Shown one piece after another: positions 5,549-10,429 of a stretch of DNA of 10,429 bases. The position numbers were made by a program, and so were the translations under genes. The stretch is from Parcubacteria group bacterium (GTDB lineage: Bacteria > Patescibacteriota > Minisyncoccia > Phycocordibacterales > UBA2163). Location: positions 1 to 10,429 of the forward strand of contig JADHUX010000011.1 in NCBI GenBank assembly GCA_016784285.1, in the 5' to 3' direction. The notes under the pieces were generated by a model that saw only the letters and a list, made by a program, of their open reading frames with translations, had not been told where the DNA came from and did not search any database. The first letter of the stretch is position 1. Each line of letters opens with the position of its first letter.

Positions 5549-5549
5549 T
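5526..5549. promoter_or_regulatory. Probable antitoxin operator
   Basis: TGATACACTT is repeated exactly at 5529-5538 and 5540-5549, 11 bases apart, about one helical turn. The first copy also forms the palindrome AAGTG-ATA-CACTT (5526-5538). The repeats fill the -35/-10 spacer, where RHH antitoxins commonly repress their own operon. Confidence 0.6.
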
Positions 5550-5557
5550 ATTATATT

Positions 5558-5779
5558 ATGGCAACAACTAAAAAAAGAGTAAATATAAGCCTTCCAAAAT
5601 GGGCTGAAGAAGCACTCAAAAAACTTGCAAAGCGCGATGAAATGCCTACTGCAAGTAAAGCTGCTGAGCTAATAAAAACAGCCATCGAAATCGAAGAAGA
5701 CCAAGTGTGGGATCAGCTTGCAAATGAGCGCTTAAAAAATAGTAAAGGTTTTATTTCTCATGAAGATGCATGGAAATAA
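5558..5779 (+). CDS. RHH-fold antitoxin, RelB/CopG-like
   Basis: The 73-residue protein starts with a basic beta-strand (KKRVNISLPKWAEEAL) followed by two helices (about residues 15-48, ending in AAELIKTAIEIEED). This is the layout of ribbon-helix-helix DNA-binding antitoxins that dimerise and bind their own promoter. The C-terminal tail (DQVWDQLANERLKNSKGFISHEDAWK) is the usual toxin-binding part. The next gene encodes a RelE/ParE-type toxin that overlaps its last 10 bases, the standard antitoxin-first order. Direct repeats in the promoter fit self-repression. There is no SD, and the ATG lies near the predicted transcription start. The family is clear, but the exact subfamily is not. Confidence 0.87.
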   Translation: MATTKKRVNISLPKWAEEALKKLAKRDEMPTASKAAELIKTAIEIEEDQVWDQLANERLKNSKGFISHEDAWK

Positions 5780-6054
5780 AAAAATATTATATTGAATATG
5801 CCACTGCTGTTATAGGTAACGATATACCTGTATTACCAAATATTTGGCGGGAGAAAATAAAATCAGCAATTGAAGAAAAACTAGTCAGTAATCCGGAAGT
5901 GTTCGGTAAACCTCTGAGGAGATCATTAAAAGGTTTTCGCAGTCTTCGTGTTGGAGATTATCGTGTAATTTATCTTATAAAAAGAGATGTTGTAATAATA
6001 GTTATAATCAAACACAGGTCAGTGACTTACAAAGAAATAATGAAAAGAATTTAA
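5770..6054 (+). CDS. RelE/ParE superfamily toxin
   Basis: This 94-residue protein has the compact RelE/ParE layout. Two N-terminal helices include WREKIKSAIEEKLVSNPEVFGKPLR. The beta sheet follows with the family signature SLKGFRSLRVGDYRVIY (52-68), strand VVIIVIIKHR (74-83) and Y87. RelE members cut mRNA on the ribosome whereas ParE members inhibit gyrase. The LRVGDYRVIY core, HR at 82-83 and late Tyr fit the RelE-like group better, but the target cannot be told from sequence. ATG 5770 lies inside the last codons of the antitoxin, so translation is coupled, keeping antitoxin in excess. No frameshift or truncation is visible, so the module is probably intact. Confidence 0.88.
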   Translation: MEIKKYYIEYATAVIGNDIPVLPNIWREKIKSAIEEKLVSNPEVFGKPLRRSLKGFRSLRVGDYRVIYLIKRDVVIIVIIKHRSVTYKEIMKRI

Positions 6055-6085
6055 TAACACTCTTTTTATATACGCTCATATGTAA

Positions 6086-6091
6086 TATACT
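6086..6091 (+). promoter_or_regulatory. Possible -10 box of the VirD4-like gene
   Basis: TATACT is a five-of-six match to TATAAT and ends six bases before the ATG at 6098, so a start there would give a leaderless mRNA. The -35 region (TTTTTA at 6063-6068) is poor. Confidence 0.3.
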
Positions 6092-6097
6092 TTTAAT

Positions 6098-7978
6098 ATG
6101 AATCATGAAGAAAGAATTACATATTTTGGGCAGACTGACTCTCGTGGCAAAAAACTCAAGTTTGGCATAAAAGCAGAAGACAGGACAAAGCATACTTATG
6201 TTATCGGTAAGACTGGTATGGGTAAGTCTACTCTTTTGGAAAATATGGCAATACAAGATATCCAAAATGGTGAGGGTATTGCCTTCATTGACCCTCATGG
6301 TGGTACTGCAGAAAAGCTTCTAGAGTATATACCAGAAGAACGCATCCAAGATGTGCTCTATTTTGCACCTTTTGATCTTGAGCACCCAGTATCTTTCAAT
6401 GTCATGGAGAATGTAGATGCAGACAAACGACACTTGGTTGCAAATGGCCTGATGAGTGTATTTGAGAAAATCTGGGAAGACGCATGGTCAGCTAGGATGG
6501 CATATATATTAAGTAATACTATTCTGGCTTTACTTGAGTACCCAGGTGCTACACTTCTAGGTATTAACAGGATGCTCGCAGATAAAGATTATAGAAAAAA
6601 AGTCGTTGAGAACGTACAAGATCCTTCTGTAAAATCTTTCTGGATAGATGAGTTTGGAAAATATACAGAAAGATTTGCAGCAGAAGCTACACCAGCTATT
6701 CAAAACAAGATCGGGCAGTTTACATCAAACTCTCTTATGAGAAATATTATTGGACAATCGGAATCCTCTTTTGATATTAGAGAAATGATGGACAATAAAA
6801 AGATTCTCATTATAAACCTATCAAAAGGACGAGTAGGTGAGGGTAATGCTAATCTTTTAGGTAGTATGCTTATTACCAAAATTTACCTTGCTGCAATGAG
6901 TCGTGCTGATGTATCAGCTGTTACTAAAGAGAGTTTACCTAACTTCTATCTTTATGTGGACGAGTTTCAGTCTTTCGCAAATCGTTCTTTTGCAGATATT
7001 CTCTCTGAAGCAAGAAAGTATAAACTTAATCTTACGATAGCTCACCAATATGTAGAGCAAATGTCAGAAGAGGTGCGTGCGGCAGTATTTGGAAACGTAG
7101 GTACTATGATAACTTTCCGTGTTGGAGCTATAGATGCAGAAGTATTTGAAAAAGAATACTCCCCTACATTTACAGCAGAAGATCTGGTTAGTTTGGGTGT
7201 ATATCAAATGTATTTAAAACTTATGATAGACGGTGTGTCGTCACAACCGTTTTCTGCGACTTCGCTTCCACCGATCGAGCCAATACATTCATCAGTAAAA
7301 GAAAAGGCAGTAACATTTTCTCGTGAACATTATGGTAGTCCGCGTACTCTTGTAGAGGAGAAGATAAAACAATGGCATGAACCAATAAACCCTCAACCCT
7401 CAAAGAAAAATAAAGAAGATGATCCTAAAAAGCCGAAGCCAAATAAAACAGAACTCCCTCCACTTACAGAGGAGCAGATTAAACAAACACAATTGCTTAG
7501 AAAGAAAGCTCCTATACCAGTAAAACCTATAGAACAAAAACTAACACCAAAACCACAGTTGATAAATAAAACTGATTCAACACCACCTGTCTTAAAAGAG
7601 CCTACAAAACCAGTACAGAAAATACCACAAAAGTCAGTACAGGCACTACCTCAAGAGGAAACAATGTCATTAAAAGATCTTAAGCCTAATACAACAACAC
7701 TTCCAAAAAATAAAAAAGAACCAAGTAAAGAGAATAAACTAGACTTACGTAATGCTCTTGCGTCTGTAATGAAAGATAAAGCTCCTCAAGTACAACAAAC
7801 AGAAAAGAAAAAAACAGAATATAAACCCTTTGATAAGGCTCACGGCAAACCTTTTGATGTAAGGCCAGAATCAAATTTACAAAAAGAGTCTGAAGAGATT
7901 CTTTCACAAACACCTAAAAAAGAAGTTCCAGAAGAAACATTACGCAATATTCTTAAGGTAGATGAAGATCCTAAATAA
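6098..7978 (+). CDS. VirD4/TraG-like conjugative-type ATPase with disordered tail
   Basis: The 626-residue protein is a FtsK/HerA-superfamily P-loop ATPase resembling type IV secretion coupling proteins. The Walker A is GKTGMGKST (37-45), FIDPHGG (63-69) follows, the Walker B is YLYVDEF (284-290) and a sensor-like TIAHQY lies at 313-318. Such ATPases pump DNA or protein substrates through a membrane channel. Unlike typical VirD4 proteins it has no N-terminal membrane helices, so it is predicted soluble or recruited by a partner. Residues about 429-626 form a Pro/Lys-rich, low-complexity, probably disordered tail with two helix-like patches (LDLRNALASVMKD and PEETLRNILKVDED). There is no SD. 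The lamin-tail gene begins two bases after its stop (TAATTATG). No relaxase or other VirB genes are visible, so the system's cargo is unknown. Confidence 0.88.
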   Translation: MNHEERITYFGQTDSRGKKLKFGIKAEDRTKHTYVIGKTGMGKSTLLENMAIQDIQNGEGIAFIDPHGGTAEKLLEYIPEERIQDVLYFAPFDLEHPVSFNVMENVDADKRHLVANGLMSVFEKIWEDAWSARMAYILSNTILALLEYPGATLLGINRMLADKDYRKKVVENVQDPSVKSFWIDEFGKYTERFAAEATPAIQNKIGQFTSNSLMRNIIGQSESSFDIREMMDNKKILIINLSKGRVGEGNANLLGSMLITKIYLAAMSRADVSAVTKESLPNFYLYVDEFQSFANRSFADILSEARKYKLNLTIAHQYVEQMSEEVRAAVFGNVGTMITFRVGAIDAEVFEKEYSPTFTAEDLVSLGVYQMYLKLMIDGVSSQPFSATSLPPIEPIHSSVKEKAVTFSREHYGSPRTLVEEKIKQWHEPINPQPSKKNKEDDPKKPKPNKTELPPLTEEQIKQTQLLRKKAPIPVKPIEQKLTPKPQLINKTDSTPPVLKEPTKPVQKIPQKSVQALPQEETMSLKDLKPNTTTLPKNKKEPSKENKLDLRNALASVMKDKAPQVQQTEKKKTEYKPFDKAHGKPFDVRPESNLQKESEEILSQTPKKEVPEETLRNILKVDEDPK

Positions 7979-7980
7979 TT

Positions 7981-9291
7981 ATGAGATATGTTGTACTAGC
8001 AACTTTTATATTTCTAATTTCGTTTAATATTTTAAATGCGCAAGTCGTGATAAGTGGGGTACAGATATCGCCAATAGACGAACGATTTATAGAGCTTCAT
8101 AATACAAGCGACTCTGAGATTGATCTAACAGGTTGGTATCTTCAAAGAAAGACTGCGACAGGTAGTAGTTTTGGTTCTTTGGTGACAAGTTCAAATTTTG
8201 AAAATAAGACAATCAAAGCCGGAGAACATTTTTTGATTTCTCGTAGTCCAGTTACAAACGCTGATATTGTTTTAGATACCCTAACTCTCACTGAGTTTAA
8301 TACTATAAGATTAAGAGACTCAGAAAGGAACGATGTTGATTATATTGAATTAGGAAGTATAGATGAAAATGAAGAATCAGAACAAGAAGAAAGTTCACAG
8401 GTACAATCAACTAGCTCAAGTTCAAATACTATAAACAATTTTCCTACAGAACAGCAGATCTTTGCAGACGCTGGAGGTGATAGAAGCGTAGTAGTAGGTG
8501 CAGATACTTTGTTTGAAGGTAAAGCATTAGGACTACAGAAAGAACCTCTTAAAAACGCACGATATGTTTGGAATTTTGGTAATGGTGAAACAAAAGAAGG
8601 GCAAAATGTTTTGTATTATTATGATTATCCGAGTGAATACGTAGCAATACTCAATGTTTCGTCTGGTCAATATTCTGCAACTAGTAGAATAATAGTAAAT
8701 GCATATTCCGCAGAGATTGCATTGTCAAAAGTGGAAAGTAATTTTGTTGAAGTGTATAACAAATCAAATCAAGAACTCAATCTTTCATGGTGGCAGTTAG
8801 AGGCGCAAGAAGAGAGGTTTATGATTCCGAAAGATACGATAGTTTTACCAAATAAGAAATTAATCCTTGCCAAGAACATAACTGGATTAGATACTAGTGT
8901 TAAAGAGAGTGTGTCATTACTTTATCCAAATGGAGTTGAAGCAATTTCGTTCTTTCAAATGAAGATTCCGCAAAAAACTGTAGCTGTAAAAAAGACTGTA
9001 ACGCTCCCCAAGGTCTCACCTATAGAGAAGGAGTTTCAGACTTCTCTATCGTCTATGCCTGAGGGAAGACCTTCTTCCGCGGTCATAGAAGAGCAAGAAG
9101 AAACTCCAATTCTTTCGATAGACTCAGGACAGGCAGCATCAGTAATTTCAAGTATTAAAAATACAGAAAATGGGAGTAATATATATAAATGGTTACTAGC
9201 AATCTTTAGTATTATAGTAGTGTCAGGTGGGATAATAGTATATGCCTCAGGAAAGAGAGAATTGGGGGAGAATATAGAGATAATTGAATAA
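7981..9291 (+). CDS. Secreted membrane-anchored LTD-PKD-LTD protein
   Basis: This 436-residue protein begins with a signal peptide (residues 1-20, cleavage after LNA). A lamin-tail domain (about 22-125) shows ERFIELHNTSDSEIDLTGWYLQRK and IKAGEHFLISRS. An acidic Ser-rich linker (128-155) precedes a PKD-like domain (about 162-245, ARYVWNFGNGETKEG, YDYPSEYVAIL). A second, degenerate lamin-tail domain (about 249-326, NFVEVYNKSNQELNLSWWQL) is followed by a linker and one membrane helix (about 401-423), with a short basic then acidic end. Lamin-tail domains in bacteria occur in surface and extracellular proteins, sometimes nucleases; no nuclease motif is visible here. The N-terminal bulk would lie outside and the C-terminus inside. 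It starts two bases after the VirD4-like stop without an SD, so both are probably co-translated and may act together at the surface. Confidence 0.85.
   Translation: MRYVVLATFIFLISFNILNAQVVISGVQISPIDERFIELHNTSDSEIDLTGWYLQRKTATGSSFGSLVTSSNFENKTIKAGEHFLISRSPVTNADIVLDTLTLTEFNTIRLRDSERNDVDYIELGSIDENEESEQEESSQVQSTSSSSNTINNFPTEQQIFADAGGDRSVVVGADTLFEGKALGLQKEPLKNARYVWNFGNGETKEGQNVLYYYDYPSEYVAILNVSSGQYSATSRIIVNAYSAEIALSKVESNFVEVYNKSNQELNLSWWQLEAQEERFMIPKDTIVLPNKKLILAKNITGLDTSVKESVSLLYPNGVEAISFFQMKIPQKTVAVKKTVTLPKVSPIEKEFQTSLSSMPEGRPSSAVIEEQEETPILSIDSGQAASVISSIKNTENGSNIYKWLLAIFSIIVVSGGIIVYASGKRELGENIEIIE
9022..9049. repeat. Inverted repeat in the LTD-protein linker
   Basis: ATAGAGAAG (9022-9030) and CTTCTCTAT (9041-9049) pair perfectly around ten bases. 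It encodes IEKEFQTSLS in the linker between the second lamin-tail domain and the membrane helix. A smaller one (GGAAGA 9064-9069 with TCTTCC 9073-9078) follows. Confidence 0.6.
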
Positions 9292-9326
9292 ATTTAAACA
9301 ACCCAATCGACTAGGTTGTTTAAATT
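9291..9326. terminator. Probable terminator after the LTD protein gene
   Basis: AATTTAAACAACC (9291-9303) pairs perfectly with GGTTGTTTAAATT (9314-9326) around a ten-base loop, starting on the last base of the stop codon. No long T-run follows, so it may instead stabilise the mRNA end. It separates the LTD gene from the ribosomal promoter. Confidence 0.6.
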
Positions 9327-9346
9327 GGTTAAAACGTACTATTTTG

Positions 9347-9374
9347 TTGACATTGCGCTGTAATTTGGTAATAT
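9347..9374 (+). promoter_or_regulatory. Promoter of the rpsN-rpsH-rplF operon
   Basis: A consensus TTGACA (9347-9352) is followed after 16 bases by TAATAT (9369-9374), preceded by TGG as an extended -10. Transcription should start near 9381, leaving a leader of about 30 bases. It is one of the two best promoters in the window, fitting a highly expressed ribosomal operon. Confidence 0.8.
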
Positions 9375-9380
9375 TCTATA

Positions 9381-9403
9381 AAGCTCACAGGAGCTTATTT
9401 TTT
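9381..9403 (+). promoter_or_regulatory. Hairpin plus T-run in the rpsN leader
   Basis: AAGCTC (9381-9386) pairs with GAGCTT (9391-9396) around ACAG, followed by ATTTTTT. It starts at the predicted transcription start, so it may protect the mRNA 5' end or act in autoregulation. An AGGAG inside it (9389-9393) is 18 bases from the ATG, too far for a normal SD, and partly paired. Confidence 0.5.
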
Positions 9404-9411
9404 AAGTAAAT

Positions 9412-9597
9412 ATGGCAAAAGCATCAGTAATAGCAAGGGCAGAAAAGAAACCAAAATTTGCATCGCGAGTTGTTCGTAGGTGTTTTAAATGTGGTAGAAA
9501 ACATGGCTATATGAGAGATTTTGATATGTGCCGAATATGTTTTAGGGAATTAGCTAACGAGGGTATGATCCCAGGAATAAAAAAATCATCATGGTAA
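9412..9597 (+). CDS. rpsN: 30S ribosomal protein S14, zinc-binding type
   Basis: The 61-residue protein is the short, zinc-binding (type Z) form of uS14, which helps assemble the 30S head near the 16S rRNA 3' domain. Two CxxC pairs, C24-C27 (CFKC) and C40-C43 (CRIC), form the zinc site. RRCFKCGRKHGYMRDFDMCRICFRELA and the ending GMIPGIKKSSW are typical. Longer zinc-free S14 forms are about 90-100 residues. It leads an operon with rpsH, whose ATG overlaps its TGG-TAA end. No SD is present before ATG 9412. Usually rplE precedes rpsN in the spc operon; here a promoter and an unrelated surface-protein gene do. Confidence 0.96.
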   Translation: MAKASVIARAEKKPKFASRVVRRCFKCGRKHGYMRDFDMCRICFRELANEGMIPGIKKSSW

Positions 9598-9995
9598 GCG
9601 ATCAAATAGGAGATTTTATAATACAACTTAAGAATGCGAGCATGGTTGGCTTGGAGTCTATTTCTGTGCCGTATTCAGAATTCAAGTTTCAGGTTGCAGA
9701 AAAGCTAAAACAAAAAGATTACGTAAAATCAGTTTCAAAGAAAGGTAAGAAGATAAAGAAGTTTCTTGAGGTAGAGCTTCAGTATGTTGAGGTAGACAGA
9801 AAGAAGAAATCAAAAATACACGACGTTGCTCGAGTTTCAAAGCCAAGTAGAAGAATTTACAAGAAGACAGACGAGATCTTCCCTGTAAAATACGGGAAAG
9901 GCTCACTTATACTTTCTACTCCAGAAGGTATCCTTACAGGAGAGGAAGCACGAAAGAAAAAGATAGGAGGTGAAGCACTATTTAAAATTTGGTAA
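9591..9995 (+). CDS. rpsH: 30S ribosomal protein S8
   Basis: The 134-residue uS8 binds the central domain of 16S rRNA and is a primary assembly protein; in E. coli it also represses the spc operon. The N-terminal domain (DQIGDFIIQLKNASMVG, then PYSEFKFQVAEKLKQKDYV) and the C-terminal RNA-binding part (SRRIYKKTDEIFPVKYGKGSLILSTPEGILTGEEARKKKIGGEALFKIW) match the family, including the STPEGILT and GGEAL motifs. The length is normal. Its start overlaps the rpsN stop by seven bases (ATGGTAA), giving tight translational coupling. An AGGA at about 16 bases upstream is too far to be a good SD. Confidence 0.97.
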   Translation: MVSDQIGDFIIQLKNASMVGLESISVPYSEFKFQVAEKLKQKDYVKSVSKKGKKIKKFLEVELQYVEVDRKKKSKIHDVARVSKPSRRIYKKTDEIFPVKYGKGSLILSTPEGILTGEEARKKKIGGEALFKIW

Positions 9996-9999
9996 TAAT

Positions 10000-10429
10000 A
10001 TGAGCAGAGTAGGAAAACAACAAATAAATATTGGAGACAAGACAGAAGTTAAATTAATTGACGGTGTTTTTTCTGCTAAGGGCCCACTAGGAGAGCTTAG
10101 TCGTGAATTTAAATCAGATATTGCTATCAAAATAGAAGATAAGCAAATCACTCTTGAGCCAGTAAAAGTTACAAACAAAAACAATATGCTTTGGGGTACT
10201 TATGCATCGCATATCTCAAATATGGTAAAAGGTGTAAACAAAGCTTTTGTTAAGAAACTTGTCGTAGAAGGTATTGGGTACAAAGTAGCTAAAGAGGGTA
10301 ACGACATCGTTTTGAATGTCGGCTTTTCTCATCCTGTAAAGATAGCAATACCAGAAGGTGTAGATGTGGTGATCGAGAAAAATGTTATTACTATCTCAAG
10401 TATTGATAAAGAAAAAGTAGGGCAGTTTG
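10000..10429 (+). CDS. rplF: 50S ribosomal protein L6 (partial, cut by window end)
   Basis: The ATG at 10000 opens a frame that runs to the window edge, giving 143 residues beginning MSRVGKQQINIGDKTEV. The KGPLGELSREF turn (28-38), the MLWGTYASHISNMVKGVNKAF segment (63-83) and the VEGIGYKVAKEGNDIVLNVGFSHPV segment (89-113) are hallmarks of uL6, which binds 23S rRNA near the sarcin-ricin loop and factor-binding site. Its start is four bases after the rpsH stop (TAATAATATG), in the standard spc order S14-S8-L6. The remainder, including the C-terminal motif, lies outside the window. There is no SD, so coupling to rpsH is likely. Confidence 0.95.
   Translation, partial: MSRVGKQQINIGDKTEVKLIDGVFSAKGPLGELSREFKSDIAIKIEDKQITLEPVKVTNKNNMLWGTYASHISNMVKGVNKAFVKKLVVEGIGYKVAKEGNDIVLNVGFSHPVKIAIPEGVDVVIEKNVITISSIDKEKVGQF

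Noticed and set aside
6008..6298. A 96-codon minus-strand reading frame
   Set aside because: It is antisense to the end of the toxin gene and the Walker A region of the ATPase, which are both clearly real. It has no SD or recognisable domain.
7387..7403. Small tandem repeat CCCTCAACCCTCAA in the ATPase gene
   Set aside because: Only two units in a low-complexity Pro-rich tail; expected from the composition.

Overview
The window looks like a chromosomal segment from a small-genome bacterium of the Candidate Phyla Radiation (Patescibacteria), most likely the Parcubacteria/Paceibacteria side. The clues are the AT-rich sequence, tightly packed genes, near absence of Shine-Dalgarno sites, a tRNA without encoded CCA, a soluble VirD4-like ATPase, lamin-tail/PKD surface proteins, a DUF4015-type glycosidase and zinc-binding S14. 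This placement is inference from gene content; no phylogenetic marker search was run. The genetic code appears standard: ten of eleven complete genes end in TAA, one in TGA, and no gene contains an in-frame TGA.

Layout. 1-60 holds the last codons of an unidentified gene, followed by two GC-rich palindromes and two back-to-back terminator hairpins. 241-684 (minus) is a glycine-zipper lipoprotein with its own promoter and a strong SD. 863-935 is tRNA-Ile(GAT), and murD starts five bases after it, followed two bases later by murC. An AT-rich repeat block (3571-3694) separates these from a two-TM small protein overlapping a membrane-anchored DUF4015 glycosidase-like protein. Next come a divergent pair: a small two-TM protein on minus and a RelB/RelE-type toxin-antitoxin operon on plus, with back-to-back -35 boxes and repeated operator-like sequence. 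A VirD4/TraG-like ATPase is then followed two bases later by a secreted LTD-PKD-LTD membrane-anchored protein. The window ends in a ribosomal protein operon, rpsN-rpsH-rplF (rplF cut by the window edge), which has its own strong promoter.

How they fit together. MurD and MurC are consecutive-pathway amino-acid ligases of peptidoglycan precursor synthesis, and the DUF4015 protein may act on cell-surface carbohydrate. The ATPase and lamin-tail protein look like one translationally coupled unit with a possible cell-surface or DNA/protein transfer role. The toxin-antitoxin pair and the divergent small membrane protein may share regulation.

The most unusual signals are small palindromes scattered through the region, including inside coding sequence. 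A TCCGCC-N4-GGCGGA element occurs four times, and murD and murC each carry an unrelated palindrome at the same place, the linker just before the C-terminal domain GE[HY]N motif. A second is that only the two short minus-strand genes have strong Shine-Dalgarno sites, whereas plus-strand genes are leaderless, nearly leaderless or coupled.
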